Of a stretch of DNA of 64,000 bases, positions 9,343-18,809 are shown piece after piece. The stretch is from Sinomicrobium soli (GTDB lineage Bacteria > Bacteroidota > Bacteroidia > Flavobacteriales > Flavobacteriaceae), in NCBI RefSeq assembly GCF_003285545.1, contig NZ_QLNV01000005.1:186001-250000 (forward strand). Reading direction: 5' to 3'. How positions within the stretch are numbered: position 1 is the first letter of the stretch; every line of letters starts with the position of its first letter. The translations under genes were made by a program, and so were the position numbers. The notes below the pieces were generated by a model. The model worked only from the letters and a program-made list of their open reading frames with translations, had not been told where the DNA came from and ran no database searches.

Positions 9343-12300
9343 ATGTACCTTATTTTTGACACCGAGACTACCGGACTACCCAAACGATGGGATGCCCCGC
9401 TTACCGATACCGATAACTGGCCCCGTTGTATACAGATCGCATGGCAGCTTCACAATGAAATGGGCGACCTGGTGGAACACGGCGATTATCTCGTAAAACC
9501 GGAAGGTTTCAACATCCCTTTCGACGCCGAGCGGATACACGGTATTTCCACCGAACTGGCCGAAGAGCAGGGAATAGCGCTCCGGGACATGCTCGAAAAG
9601 TTTAATGCCGCACTGGACAAGGCTAAGTTTATAGTAGGGCAGAATGTGGGATTCGATATCAATATCATGGGATGCGAGTTCTACCGCGGGGGGATGGAAT
9701 CACCGCTGACGTCCATGCCCGTACTGGATACCTGTACGGAAGTTACTGCGGCTTTCTGCCGGATACCCGGCGGAAGGGGCGGGAAATACAAGCTGCCCAC
9801 CCTTACCGAACTGCACGAAAAGCTGTTCGGAGATGCTTTTGCCGAGGCGCATAACGCTACAGCCGATGTGGAAGCCACGACACGCTGCTTTTTTGAGCTT
9901 ATCAGGATAGGGGAAGGGTTTACCAAAGAAGAGCTCGATGTGCTTCCGGGGTATTTTGAGCGTTTTAAAGAGCACAATCCGAAGGAAATAGAGCTTATCG
10001 GGCTGGAGCACATCAACCTCAAGGCTGCTTCGGAGGCCATCAGGAAAAGGATACGCAAGCAACAGGGAGGGGATATTTCCAGGCAGGAACTCGAAGACAA
10101 CAAGGCAGAACTGGAGCAGCTGGATTTTGTTCACCTGCACAACCACACGCAGTTTTCGGTACTTCAGGCCACTTCCAGCCTGCCCGACCTGGTCGCGGCC
10201 ACTGCCCGTGAAAAAATGCCGGCCGTAGCCATTACGGATCACGGTAACATGATGGCGGCTTTTCATTTTGTGAAGGAGATCGGCAATTACAACAAGGCAG
10301 CCAGGGCCAGGAACAAGGAGGCTGAGGAAAAGGGAGAGGAACCTGCCGAAGTGGAGATCAAGCCCATAGTGGGCTGTGAGCTTTATGTATGTGAAAACCA
10401 CCTCGACAAAAGCAGGAAAGACAACGGCTACCAGATCGTTATGCTGGCGAAGAACAAGAAAGGGTATCACAACCTCGCCAAAATGTCGTCTATCGCCTAT
10501 ACCCAGGGGTTTTATTACGTACCGAGAATAGACCGCGAAGTCATAAAAAAATATAAGGACGATATCATTGTGCTCACCGGCAACCTCTATGGCGAAGTGC
10601 CGGGGAAAATACTGAACGTAGGTGAAAACCAGGCAGAGGAGGCCCTGCTGTGGTGGAAAGAACAGTTCGGGGACGACCTCTATATTGAGCTTATGAGGCA
10701 CGGGCAGGAAGACGAGGACCGGGTAAATAATGTCCTCGTTCAGTTTGCCGGGAAACACCATGTCAAAATGGTGGCCACCAATAACACCTTTTATATTACC
10801 AAAGAAGATGCCAATGCCCATGATATTCTCCTCTGTGTAAAGGACGGGGAAAAACAGGCCACCCCCATAGGAAGGGGAAGAGGGTACCGTTACGGACTGC
10901 CGAACCAGGAATACTACTTCAAATCGGCCGGAGAGATGAAAAGCCTCTTTGCCGACCTGCCGGAGGCCATAGCCAATATCCGGGAAGTGATAGACAAGGT
11001 TGAGCCTTTTGAACTCGCCCGCGATGTGTTGCTTCCCAAATTTGAGATCCCGGAAGAATTTCAGCACGAGGAGGATAACAATGACGGTGGAAAAAGAGGG
11101 GAGAACGCTTACCTGAGGCACCTTACCTATGAGGGGGCCAAAAGGCGTTATCCCGAAATTACCGAAGAGATCAGGGAGCGGCTCGATTTTGAACTTAGCG
11201 TTATTGAGCGTACCGGGTATCCGGGCTACTTTCTCATTGTTCAGGATTTTATAGCCGCAGCACGGGAGATGGGGGTTTCGGTTGGTCCGGGACGGGGATC
11301 GGCGGCAGGGTCTGCCGTGGCGTATTGTCTCGGGATCACCAATCTCGACCCGGTGGCCTACGATCTGCTGTTCGAGCGTTTCCTCAATCCCGACCGGGTG
11401 TCCATGCCTGACATCGATATCGATTTTGACGATGAAGGGCGCAGCCGGGTCATGGATTATGTGATCGACAAATACGGAGCCAACCAGGTAGCCCAGATCA
11501 TCACCTACGGTACCATGGCAGCCAAATCATCCATCCGTGATACGGCCAGGGTGCTCGACCTGCCCCTGGGCGATGCCGACAGGATCGCGAAGCTGATCCC
11601 CAATATGAAACTGGGCAAGATATTCTCCTTCGACGACAACAAGCTGAAAGCCAGCCTCAGGGCAGAGGAACTACTCCGGGTGAATGAACTGAAAAACCTG
11701 GCGGAGGGTTCAGACCTCGAAGCACAGACCATCAACCAGGCCCGGATACTCGAAGGGTCGGTACGGAATACCGGTATCCATGCCTGCGGGGTTATTATTA
11801 CTCCCGATGATATCACCAATTTTGTCCCGGTATCCATCGCCAAGGATTCCGACCTTTACGTCACCCAGTTCGACAACTCCGTGGTAGAGAATGCCGGGCT
11901 GCTCAAGATGGACTTCCTCGGGCTCAAGACACTTACCCTTATCAAGGATACGGTAAAGCTGGTAAAGTATAAACACGACATAGACCTCGATCCCGACGAG
12001 TTCCCCCTGGACGACGAGAAGACCTATGAGCTCTTTCAGCGCGGGGAAACGGTAGGGATATTCCAGTACGAATCTCCCGGGATGCAGAAGTACATGAAAG
12101 AACTGAAACCCACGGTCTTTGCCGATCTTATCGCCATGAACGCGCTCTATCGTCCGGGTCCGCTGGAATACATTCCCAGTTTTATCAATCGTAAACACGG
12201 CAAGGAAGAGATTACCTACGACCTTCCGGCCATGGAAGAGTACCTGCAGGAGACCTACGGGATTACCGTTTACCAGGAGCAGGTGATGCTGCTTTCGCAG

Positions 12301-13725
12301 AAACTGGCCGGGTTTACCAAGGGTGAAGCCGATGTGTTGCGGAAAGCCATGGGGAAAAAGATCTTTGCCCTGCTGGAGCAGCTGAAGCCGAAATTCCTGG
12401 ATGGGGGAGAAAATAACGGGCACGACAGGGCCGTACTGGAAAAGATATGGAAAGACTGGGAGGCTTTTGCCAGTTATGCCTTTAACAAGAGCCACTCTAC
12501 CTGCTACGCCTGGATCGGGTACCAGACGGCCTATCTCAAGGCCAATTATCCGGCAGAATACATGGCGGCGGTACTTTCCAACAACATGAACGATATCAAA
12601 TCGGTGTCCTTCTTCCTGGAGGAGTGTAAGCGGATGGGGCTGGAAGTGCTCGGCCCCGATGTAAACGAATCCTTTTACAAGTTTACGGTAAACAAGGACA
12701 ATGCCATCCGTTTCGGAATGGGGGCCGTAAAAGGTGTGGGACGGAGTGCCGTGGAGACCATTGTCGAAAGCCGGGAATCGGGCTCCTATCGTTCCGTATT
12801 CGACCTGGCCAAGAAGATAGACCTCAGGGCAGCCAATAAAAAGGCTTTTGAAAACCTGGCGCTCGCGGGAGGGTTCGACTCCTTTTCCGACACCCATCGC
12901 GCACAGTACTTTCACGATGAGGGAGACGGGGTAATGTTCCTGGAAAAGGTAATGCGTTATGCTGCGAAATTCCAGGAAAGCAAGAACTCTGCCCAGGTAA
13001 GCCTTTTCGGTGAAGCCAGTGAAGTACAGATCCCCGAGCCGGTGGTCCCGCCGTGTGAAGAATGGGGAACCATGGAAAAACTGAAAAGGGAGAAAGAAGT
13101 GGTAGGGATTTATATTTCCGGGCATCCCCTGGACGATTTCAGAACGGAAATGCAGTATTTCTGCAACGGGAATATAGGACTGCTCCAGGATATGGCCAGC
13201 TATACCAACAGGGAGCTTTCCATAGCCGGGGTCATTGCCGATGTACAGCACCGCACCTCGAAAAACGGCAAGGGCTGGGCCGCTTTTATAGTGGAAGACT
13301 ATACCGATTCGTATGAGTTTAAGATCTTCGGGGAAGAGTACCTTAAGTTCAGGCATTTCCTGATGGTCAATTCGTTTATCTATATGAAGGTGTTTATCCG
13401 GGAGGGGTGGGTAAACAAGGATACGGGACAACGGGGCGACCCGAGGTTGCAGTTCAACAGTATGCAGCTGTTGCAGGACGTGATGGAAAACTATGCCAGA
13501 AAGCTGACCATACAGCTCAACCTGGAGGACATCGGGGGAGAGAAGATCCGCTTGTTAAGCGACCTGGTCAATGACCACAAGGGAGATCACGCCCTTTGTT
13601 TTACCGTGTATAAAATGGATGAAAAGCTCAAGCTCCACATGCCGAGCCGGAAAAGAAAAATCCGTATCTCCAACGAGTTGCTGGGCGAGTTGAAAAAACA
13701 GGAAATCGCTTATAAGCTCAACTGA
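9343..13725 (+). CDS. dnaE: DNA polymerase III alpha subunit with N-terminal DnaQ-type exonuclease
   Basis: Replicative polymerase of 1460 residues with proofreading fused in one chain. Residues 1-190 form a DEDDh 3'-5' exonuclease: FDTETTGLP (D6, E8), NVGFDINI and HNATADVEAT supply the acidic residues and histidine. A PHP domain follows from about residue 265 (HLHNHTQFSVL, AITDHGNMMAA). The polymerase palm shows PGRGSAAGSAVAYCLG and PDIDIDFDDEGR with the catalytic aspartates. A helix-hairpin-helix region and a C-terminal OB fold (ELSIAGVIADVQHRTSKNGK) complete it. This arrangement is usual in Flavobacteriia and differs from E. coli, where DnaQ is a separate protein. It stands alone on the plus strand, with a 180-bp divergent gap upstream. 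Confidence 0.97.
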   Translation: MYLIFDTETTGLPKRWDAPLTDTDNWPRCIQIAWQLHNEMGDLVEHGDYLVKPEGFNIPFDAERIHGISTELAEEQGIALRDMLEKFNAALDKAKFIVGQNVGFDINIMGCEFYRGGMESPLTSMPVLDTCTEVTAAFCRIPGGRGGKYKLPTLTELHEKLFGDAFAEAHNATADVEATTRCFFELIRIGEGFTKEELDVLPGYFERFKEHNPKEIELIGLEHINLKAASEAIRKRIRKQQGGDISRQELEDNKAELEQLDFVHLHNHTQFSVLQATSSLPDLVAATAREKMPAVAITDHGNMMAAFHFVKEIGNYNKAARARNKEAEEKGEEPAEVEIKPIVGCELYVCENHLDKSRKDNGYQIVMLAKNKKGYHNLAKMSSIAYTQGFYYVPRIDREVIKKYKDDIIVLTGNLYGEVPGKILNVGENQAEEALLWWKEQFGDDLYIELMRHGQEDEDRVNNVLVQFAGKHHVKMVATNNTFYITKEDANAHDILLCVKDGEKQATPIGRGRGYRYGLPNQEYYFKSAGEMKSLFADLPEAIANIREVIDKVEPFELARDVLLPKFEIPEEFQHEEDNNDGGKRGENAYLRHLTYEGAKRRYPEITEEIRERLDFELSVIERTGYPGYFLIVQDFIAAAREMGVSVGPGRGSAAGSAVAYCLGITNLDPVAYDLLFERFLNPDRVSMPDIDIDFDDEGRSRVMDYVIDKYGANQVAQIITYGTMAAKSSIRDTARVLDLPLGDADRIAKLIPNMKLGKIFSFDDNKLKASLRAEELLRVNELKNLAEGSDLEAQTINQARILEGSVRNTGIHACGVIITPDDITNFVPVSIAKDSDLYVTQFDNSVVENAGLLKMDFLGLKTLTLIKDTVKLVKYKHDIDLDPDEFPLDDEKTYELFQRGETVGIFQYESPGMQKYMKELKPTVFADLIAMNALYRPGPLEYIPSFINRKHGKEEITYDLPAMEEYLQETYGITVYQEQVMLLSQKLAGFTKGEADVLRKAMGKKIFALLEQLKPKFLDGGENNGHDRAVLEKIWKDWEAFASYAFNKSHSTCYAWIGYQTAYLKANYPAEYMAAVLSNNMNDIKSVSFFLEECKRMGLEVLGPDVNESFYKFTVNKDNAIRFGMGAVKGVGRSAVETIVESRESGSYRSVFDLAKKIDLRAANKKAFENLALAGGFDSFSDTHRAQYFHDEGDGVMFLEKVMRYAAKFQESKNSAQVSLFGEASEVQIPEPVVPPCEEWGTMEKLKREKEVVGIYISGHPLDDFRTEMQYFCNGNIGLLQDMASYTNRELSIAGVIADVQHRTSKNGKGWAAFIVEDYTDSYEFKIFGEEYLKFRHFLMVNSFIYMKVFIREGWVNKDTGQRGDPRLQFNSMQLLQDVMENYARKLTIQLNLEDIGGEKIRLLSDLVNDHKGDHALCFTVYKMDEKLKLHMPSRKRKIRISNELLGELKKQEIAYKLN

Positions 13726-13846
13726 TGGCTGGAAGCCGGGAGTCCGAAGCCGGAAGCACCGCCCGGCAGGTTCACTTCGTTCTGAATGACATTTGAACTG
13801 ACCAACTAAGAACTAACAAACTAAGAAACTAAGAACTAAGAAACTA
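13726..13846. repeat. Short intergenic repeats between dnaE and the flavoprotein gene
   Basis: Three repeat types lie together: GAAGCCGGGAGTCCGAAGCC near 13731; a TTCTGAATGAC end of the dispersed element seen at 19.8 and 31.8 kb (about 13780-13791); and five near-copies of AACTAAGAA from 13801 to 13845. The last type recurs beside the decayed genes at 51.08 and 54.07 kb. Confidence 0.6.
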
Positions 13847-15085
13847 TTGAAAGACTGGGATGTGATTATTGCCGGTGGCGGCGCTGCGGGATTTTTTGCA
13901 GCGGTGCATCTCGGGGCGACGCTGAAGGGGAGGCGTATAGCCATACTCGAACGCAGTGCGGAAGTATTGTCCAAAGTCCGTATTTCCGGTGGTGGCAGGT
14001 GCAATGTAACCCATGCCGAATTCGTGCCCCGCGAACTGACGGCCTATTATCCCAGGGGAGGCAAAGAGCTGTTAGGGCCCTTTCATTCGTTTTGCAGCGG
14101 AGATACGGCAGCGTTTTTCGAAGCGCGGGGGGTGTCCCTGAAAACCGAAGAAGACGGCCGGATGTTCCCGGTCACCGATACCTCGCAAACCATAGTAGAC
14201 TGCCTTACGGGAGAAGCGTCGCGTTACGGGGTAAAGGTCCTGACCGGTTATACCATCCGCGATATTCTAAAGACGGAAGGCGGCTTCTCGGTACGGACAA
14301 AACAGGGGGATTTTCACTGCGGGAAACTGCTGGTTGCCACGGGAAGCAGTCCTGCCGTCTGGCGGATACTCGGGCAATTGGGGCATCGTATAGTGCCTCC
14401 GGTACCTTCCCTTTTTACTTTTCATGTCGGAGATACGCGCATTTCAGGCCTTATGGGGCTTTCTGCCACAGTGAGCCTCAGGTGCGGGAAGATGGACAAA
14501 AACATGGTTTTTGAAGGCCCTCTGCTCATTACGCACTGGGGGGTAAGCGGCCCTGCCGTGCTGAAATGTTCTGCCTGGGGTGCGCGGTATTTTCACCACT
14601 GTGATTACAAATTTGAGATAGAGATCAACTGGTTGCCGCAGATGTCTTTTGAGGAGGCGCTGGAACAGTTGACAGCGTGGAAGCAGGCATACGGCAGAAA
14701 GGAAGTGAGGAATGCTTCCCCTTTCAGCCTGCCCAGAAGGCTGTGGGAACGGCTTGTGGCAGCAGCAGGAGTTGTTGCGGGAACAAAATGGGCAGAAGCC
14801 GGGAATGTAATGCTTCGCAATCTTGCCTTTCAACTGACAAAAGGAGTGTTTCAGGTAAGTGGCAAGAGTACGTTTAAGGAGGAATTCGTAACCGCGGGAG
14901 GAGTTGACCTGAAAGAGATCGATTTTAAACGTTTTGAGAGTAAGGTGCAGCAAGGTCTGTTTCTCGCCGGGGAAGTACTGGATATCGATGCCGTAACGGG
15001 AGGGTTCAATTTTCAGAATGCATGGACCGGCGGATATATGGCGTCCCGTGCCATTGCAGAAGAACTTTCGGACCCGCCGGATTAA
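13847..15085 (+). CDS. BaiN/HI0933-family NAD(P)/FAD-dependent flavoprotein
   Basis: 412-residue flavoprotein of the HI0933/YhiN/BaiN family, whose members bind FAD and are thought to be oxidoreductases; the physiological substrate is unknown for most. It shows the dinucleotide-binding start VIIAGGGAAGFFAA, the signature KVRISGGGRCNVTH, the central ATGSSPAVWRILGQLGH and the C-terminal FAD segment GLFLAGEVLDIDAVTGGFNF. Length is as expected. The start is TTG at 13847 (TTG AAA GAC TGG), directly after a run of AACTAAGAA repeats; no ATG stands upstream in frame that would keep the family N-terminus, so I accept TTG. It is convergent with the DUF4168 gene, with a strong hairpin between them. Confidence 0.92.
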   Translation: MKDWDVIIAGGGAAGFFAAVHLGATLKGRRIAILERSAEVLSKVRISGGGRCNVTHAEFVPRELTAYYPRGGKELLGPFHSFCSGDTAAFFEARGVSLKTEEDGRMFPVTDTSQTIVDCLTGEASRYGVKVLTGYTIRDILKTEGGFSVRTKQGDFHCGKLLVATGSSPAVWRILGQLGHRIVPPVPSLFTFHVGDTRISGLMGLSATVSLRCGKMDKNMVFEGPLLITHWGVSGPAVLKCSAWGARYFHHCDYKFEIEINWLPQMSFEEALEQLTAWKQAYGRKEVRNASPFSLPRRLWERLVAAAGVVAGTKWAEAGNVMLRNLAFQLTKGVFQVSGKSTFKEEFVTAGGVDLKEIDFKRFESKVQQGLFLAGEVLDIDAVTGGFNFQNAWTGGYMASRAIAEELSDPPD

Positions 15086-15093
15086 AATGGAAA

Positions 15094-15136
15094 CAACTGG
15101 TCCCCGTTTGAGCAAAGCGGAAACGGGGACCAGTTG
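15094..15136. terminator. Long perfect hairpin between convergent genes
   Basis: Perfect 16-bp inverted repeat: 15094-15109 (CAACTGGTCCCCGTTT) pairs with 15121-15136, loop of 11 bases. It sits in the 63-bp gap between the flavoprotein and DUF4168 genes. There is no T-run, so it may block read-through or protect 3' ends on both strands without being a classical intrinsic terminator. Confidence 0.6.
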
Positions 15137-15148
15137 AGTGTATTGGTG

Positions 15149-15631
15149 TTATTGCTGCTGTTTTTTTTCGAGGAGCGACTGCAGTCGTTGCTGTAGCTCC
15201 ACATCAGACTGAAGTGCCATGGCAACCTGCTGATACCGGTCGAGGGTGATTCCTTCCTCTTTGATCACATCTTCCATTTCCTTCTGGAATCCGGATTGCA
15301 GTTCCTGCATCTTGTTCATGGCAACCCCGAATTTTTCCTTTTCTTCATCACTGGCATCCCCTTCTTTTGCCGGGTCCTGGGAAGCTTCGTATAATTCATT
15401 GAAGCGATCGACTTCAAAACCGCTGTCTTCAACCACCTTGACCATTTCCTGCTGGGCCTTGACATTGATCTCCGTAATACCTTCGAAAGCGTCAGCTATC
15501 TTCCCCAGTTCATCGTCCGACACCTCTACTTTTTGCTGTTGCTGCGGTTGAGGGGCGGTTTGTGCAAAGGCCACGGCTCCTGTTGCGAGAAAGCAGACCA
15601 GCAGCGCTTTTAATTTTCCTGTTAACCTCAT
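15149..15631 (-). CDS. DUF4168 exported protein
   Basis: 160 residues from the ATG at 15631 (MRLTGKLKALLVCFLATGAV, a clear signal peptide ending near AFAQ); the open frame extends 20 codons further upstream, but that part looks like untranslated leader. After a Q/P-rich linker the protein is helical and charged, matching DUF4168: a first block VSDDELGKIADAFEGITEIN, a second block with GFEVDRFNELY, and the end ITLDRYQQVAMALQSDVELQ. The family has two copies of a '(D/E)R(Y/F)N/Q' helix-turn motif; function is unknown, with a periplasmic location likely. It is a single gene pointing towards the flavoprotein. Confidence 0.85.
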   Translation of the reverse strand: MRLTGKLKALLVCFLATGAVAFAQTAPQPQQQQKVEVSDDELGKIADAFEGITEINVKAQQEMVKVVEDSGFEVDRFNELYEASQDPAKEGDASDEEKEKFGVAMNKMQELQSGFQKEMEDVIKEEGITLDRYQQVAMALQSDVELQQRLQSLLEKKQQQ

Positions 15632-15813
15632 TATGTAAGAATTTTTGATATTTATAACGGTGTCGAAGCTACGATAATATGTAAGGAACACAAAAAAAAT
15701 GAGGGGTTTAACAGGATCTTAACGGGATTAGGATTTTTTTAGGCGGTTGTTTCTTAATAAAAGGCTTTAGCTGTCCAAACCTGCAACCTGCACCCCAAAA
15801 CCCCGAAAAACAC

Positions 15814-15821
15814 TATCTTTG
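15814..15821 (+). promoter_or_regulatory. -7 box of the mvaD promoter
   Basis: TATCTTTG matches the Bacteroidota -7 consensus TAnnTTTG exactly and ends 19 bases before the mvaD ATG. No convincing -33 TTG was found. An identical TATCTTTG precedes the RluB gene. Confidence 0.6.
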
Positions 15822-15840
15822 CACAAAACGGAATGCGCTT

Positions 15841-16935
15841 ATGACCGAATCGGATTTTATGCCCGGGGGCTATGTAAATGATATGCTTTCCGGGGCTTTT
15901 ACCTGGAAGGCTCCCAGCAATATTGCCCTGGTAAAATACTGGGGAAAACACGGCAATCAGCTGCCGGCCAATCCGTCGGTAAGTTTTACGCTCGATCATT
16001 GTGCTACCATCACGACGCTCCGTTTTGAAAAGCGGGACAAGCCTGCGGAAGCATTTGGTATGGAGGTGTTTTTCGAGGGAGTTATCAATGATGGTTTCCG
16101 GCCTAAGATCCTCGGGTTTATGGAGCGGATCGAGCCCTACCTGCCTTTTTTGCGCAATTATCACTTTACCGTACATACGTCCAATTCTTTTCCCCACAGC
16201 AGTGGGATTGCCTCTTCAGCCAGTGGAATGAGTGCCCTGGCCCTGTGCTTTATGAGCCTGGAGCGGGAATTGTCCGGCGGGATGTCCGAAGCGTTTTTCT
16301 ATCGCAAGGCCTCCTTTCTCGCCCGCCTGGGGTCGGGGAGTGCTTGCAGGAGTATCGGGGGCGGGCTCATCGTTTGGGGTACGCATAAAGAGATCCCGGG
16401 AAGCAGCGACCTCTACGGGATCGGCTACCCGGGAGAAGTTCATCCCGTATTCCGGGGTTACCGGGATACGGTGTTACTGGTAGACCGCGGGAAGAAACAG
16501 GTGAGCAGCACCGCCGGGCATGGGTTGATGAAAGGGCATCCTTTTGCAGCACAACGCTTTTTGCAGGCCTCGTCAAATATATCGGAACTTATACCGGTAC
16601 TCGGGAACGGCGACCTGCGGGCCTTTATCAGGCTGGTGGAAAGCGAGGCGCTTACCCTTCATGCCATGATGATGACCGGGAGTCCGTATTATATGCTGAT
16701 GCAGCCCGCCACGTTGCAGGTGATCAGGAAAATATGGGAGTTCAGGGAAGAGAGCGGCTGCCCGGCCTGCTTTACGCTCGATGCGGGTGCAAACGTGCAT
16801 TTGCTCTATCCGGGAGAGGAAAAGAAAAGGGTGATGGAATTTATTAATAGTGAGCTTGTTGCGTATTGTGAAAACGAGCAGTATATTTGCGACCGCGTTG
16901 GGGAAGGAGCTTTCTTAATTAATAATGAAGAATGA
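15841..16935 (+). CDS. mvaD: Diphosphomevalonate decarboxylase
   Basis: Catalyses the ATP-dependent decarboxylation of mevalonate 5-diphosphate to isopentenyl diphosphate, last step of the mevalonate pathway. The 364-residue protein carries the family signature NIALVKYWGKHGNQLPANPS near residue 28 and the GHMP-kinase phosphate loop SSGIASSASGMSALAL near residue 120, with SGSACRSIGGGLIVW downstream. Length is slightly above the 320-330 usual, mostly from an N-terminal extension of about 15 residues. It leads an isoprenoid cluster with a GHMP kinase and a prenyltransferase, but a toxin-antitoxin pair sits between mvaD and the kinase. Use of mevalonate rather than the DXP route is common among Flavobacteriia. 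Confidence 0.95.
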   Translation: MTESDFMPGGYVNDMLSGAFTWKAPSNIALVKYWGKHGNQLPANPSVSFTLDHCATITTLRFEKRDKPAEAFGMEVFFEGVINDGFRPKILGFMERIEPYLPFLRNYHFTVHTSNSFPHSSGIASSASGMSALALCFMSLERELSGGMSEAFFYRKASFLARLGSGSACRSIGGGLIVWGTHKEIPGSSDLYGIGYPGEVHPVFRGYRDTVLLVDRGKKQVSSTAGHGLMKGHPFAAQRFLQASSNISELIPVLGNGDLRAFIRLVESEALTLHAMMMTGSPYYMLMQPATLQVIRKIWEFREESGCPACFTLDAGANVHLLYPGEEKKRVMEFINSELVAYCENEQYICDRVGEGAFLINNEE

Positions 16936-17079
16936 AAAATGAGGAATGAAAAAAATAACAGGACTGATAGATAATTAAAAAGAAGAGTTTTGATTTTGCT
17001 ATGGATATTGTGTATCTTTAAATAGATTTAAACTGTCCGGCTTGAAGATGGAGTGTAGGGGAGTTCGAAAATAAAAGGA

Positions 17080-17322
17080 ATGAGAACAATACAATTAAAT
17101 ATACCGGAGAATGTTGACTTGAGTGAGAGAGAAGCCTTAATGCTGCTGGCATCGCAATTATATGAAAGGGGAAAGATGACATTGGGGCAAGCGGCAGAGT
17201 TGACCGGGTTGTCTAAGAGGACTTTTATGGAAATTTTAAAGGATTACGGCGTGTCCGTATTCAATTATCCGGTTTCAGAACTTGATAATGACATAAAAAA
17301 TGCCCGGGATCATAGTTTCTGA
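17080..17322 (+). CDS. UPF0175-family antitoxin
   Basis: 80-residue small DNA-binding protein. The core ERGKMTLGQAAELTGLSKRT is a helix-turn-helix of the UPF0175 family, and the tail LKDYGVSVFNYPVSELDNDI matches its usual ending, where proteins are commonly antitoxins of DUF3368/PIN toxins. The next gene overlaps it by 23 bases and encodes exactly such a PIN protein. It likely represses its own operon and neutralises the toxin by direct binding (family knowledge). The DNA is more AT-rich than the flanking mevalonate genes, in keeping with insertion. Confidence 0.85.
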   Translation: MRTIQLNIPENVDLSEREALMLLASQLYERGKMTLGQAAELTGLSKRTFMEILKDYGVSVFNYPVSELDNDIKNARDHSF

Positions 17323-17755
17323 CACGAGCTGTCTTATTTTATTGGATAAACTCGGAAGGATTGATTTGTTGGAGTCGCTTTTTGGTGAAATTTCGATTAC
17401 CGGAATTATTGCAGGGGAATTTGGAAAAAAGATTCCCGGATTTATAAAAATTGAAAATCCGAAGGATAAAAATTATCAAAGGATATTGGAAAGCCTTTTA
17501 GATCCTGGTGAAGCAAGCGCAATTGCCCTCGCTTTAGAAAGAGAAGAAAGCCTATTGATCATAGATGAACATAAAGGAAGAAGGGAAGCCAGACAATTGA
17601 AGTTAAATTATACCGGAACAGTCGGTATTTTGATAGTAGCCAAGGAAAAAGGACTGATCTCTTCGGTTACAGAGATTCTGGACGAAATCCAAAGAACGGA
17701 TTTCAGGTTGAGTGAGGAATTGATACAAGAAGTAAAAAAGAGAAGCGGTGAATAG
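17300..17755 (+). CDS. DUF3368/PIN-domain ribonuclease toxin
   Basis: 151-residue PIN-domain protein, probably an RNase toxin paired with the preceding UPF0175 antitoxin. Acidic active-site candidates are visible in order: D8 in IIVSDTSCLILLDKL, glutamate in DPGEASAIALALE and aspartate in LLIIDEHKGRREARQL. The following YTGTVGILIVAKEKGLI is the DUF3368 C-terminal pattern. All catalytic positions appear intact, so it is probably active. Its start overlaps the antitoxin gene by 23 bases in another frame, a common coupling arrangement. It stops 28 bases before the GHMP kinase gene, so the pair may be cotranscribed with the isoprenoid genes. Confidence 0.87.
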   Translation: MPGIIVSDTSCLILLDKLGRIDLLESLFGEISITGIIAGEFGKKIPGFIKIENPKDKNYQRILESLLDPGEASAIALALEREESLLIIDEHKGRREARQLKLNYTGTVGILIVAKEKGLISSVTEILDEIQRTDFRLSEELIQEVKKRSGE

Positions 17756-17783
17756 TGAATGATGCATCGCTAAAATATATAAA

Positions 17784-18722
17784 ATGAAAGGACCATTATT
17801 CTATTCAAAAATACTGCTCTTCGGAGAATACGGGATCATCAGGGATTCCAAAGGCTTGTCCATTCCGTATAATTTTTATAACGGTGCCTTGAAGAAAGGA
17901 AGGGAGCTTTCGGAAGAAAGCGAAGCTTCGAACCTGAGCCTGAAACGGTTTTCCGCTTACCTGGAGGACCTGCAGCAAGACCGTCCCGGCCTGGTGACCT
18001 TCGATATTGCAAGACTGAAGGGCGATGTGGACGAAGGCATGTATTTTGACAGCAGCATCCCGCAGGGATACGGCGTAGGCAGCAGTGGAGCGCTCGTAGC
18101 AGCGATCTATGACAAATATGCCTGTGATAAAATTACCGTTCTCGAAAACCTGACACGCGACAAACTGCTGAAACTGAAAGAGATATTCGGGGCCATGGAA
18201 TCCTTTTTTCACGGGAAATCCTCCGGCCTGGACCCCCTTAACAGTTACCTGAGCATTCCGATACTGATCAATTCCAAAGACAATATAGAACCCACCGGCA
18301 TTCCGTCGCAGAAAACCGATGGCAAGGGGGCTGTTTTTCTGCTCGACAGCGGTATCGTGGGCGAAACCGCTCCCATGATACAGATCTTTATGGAAAACAT
18401 GAAGCAGGAAGGGTTCAGGAAAATGCTGAAAGAGCAGTTTATCAGGCATACCGATGCCTGTGTCGAGGATTTTTTAAGGGGAGATGTCAAGTCGCTCTTC
18501 GGAAATATCAAACAGTTGTCCCATGTGGTGTTCGACAACTTTAAACCCATGATACCGGCACAGTTTCACAAACTCTGGAAACACGGTATCGAAAGTAATG
18601 AGTATTACCTGAAACTCTGTGGTTCCGGTGGTGGCGGGTATATCCTCGGCTTTACGCAGGATATAGAAAAAGCCAGAAAGGCGCTTAAGGACTACAACCT
18701 GGAGGTGGTCTACAACTTTTAA
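17784..18722 (+). CDS. GHMP-family kinase, probable mevalonate kinase
   Basis: 312-residue GHMP kinase. The N-terminus SKILLFGEYGIIRDSKGLSI corresponds to the 'GKxxLxGEHxV' substrate-side motif, and the ATP loop is SIPQGYGVGSSGALVAAIYD. The final glycine-rich motif is KLCGSGGGGYILGFT. With mvaD upstream and a prenyltransferase downstream, phosphorylation of mevalonate is the best assignment, although phosphomevalonate kinase cannot be ruled out by sequence reading. It follows the toxin gene by 28 bases. DNA composition returns to the window average here, unlike the toxin-antitoxin pair. Confidence 0.85.
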   Translation: MKGPLFYSKILLFGEYGIIRDSKGLSIPYNFYNGALKKGRELSEESEASNLSLKRFSAYLEDLQQDRPGLVTFDIARLKGDVDEGMYFDSSIPQGYGVGSSGALVAAIYDKYACDKITVLENLTRDKLLKLKEIFGAMESFFHGKSSGLDPLNSYLSIPILINSKDNIEPTGIPSQKTDGKGAVFLLDSGIVGETAPMIQIFMENMKQEGFRKMLKEQFIRHTDACVEDFLRGDVKSLFGNIKQLSHVVFDNFKPMIPAQFHKLWKHGIESNEYYLKLCGSGGGGYILGFTQDIEKARKALKDYNLEVVYNF

Positions 18723-18809
18723 TATGCCGGCAGAGCCGGTTGGTCAATGTGTATTGTGACCCGGGAAGATGCTGTTCCGGAGGTTTTTGTCGGACCGAAA
18801 ATATCATTT

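Noticed and set aside
9672-13431. Several long open frames opposite or within dnaE, ileS and uvrC
   Set aside because: They mirror the codon structure of the real genes and show no independent domain motifs.
15094-15136. Riboswitch or attenuator
   Set aside because: Lies between convergent 3' ends, not in a 5' leader, so it cannot control a downstream gene in cis.
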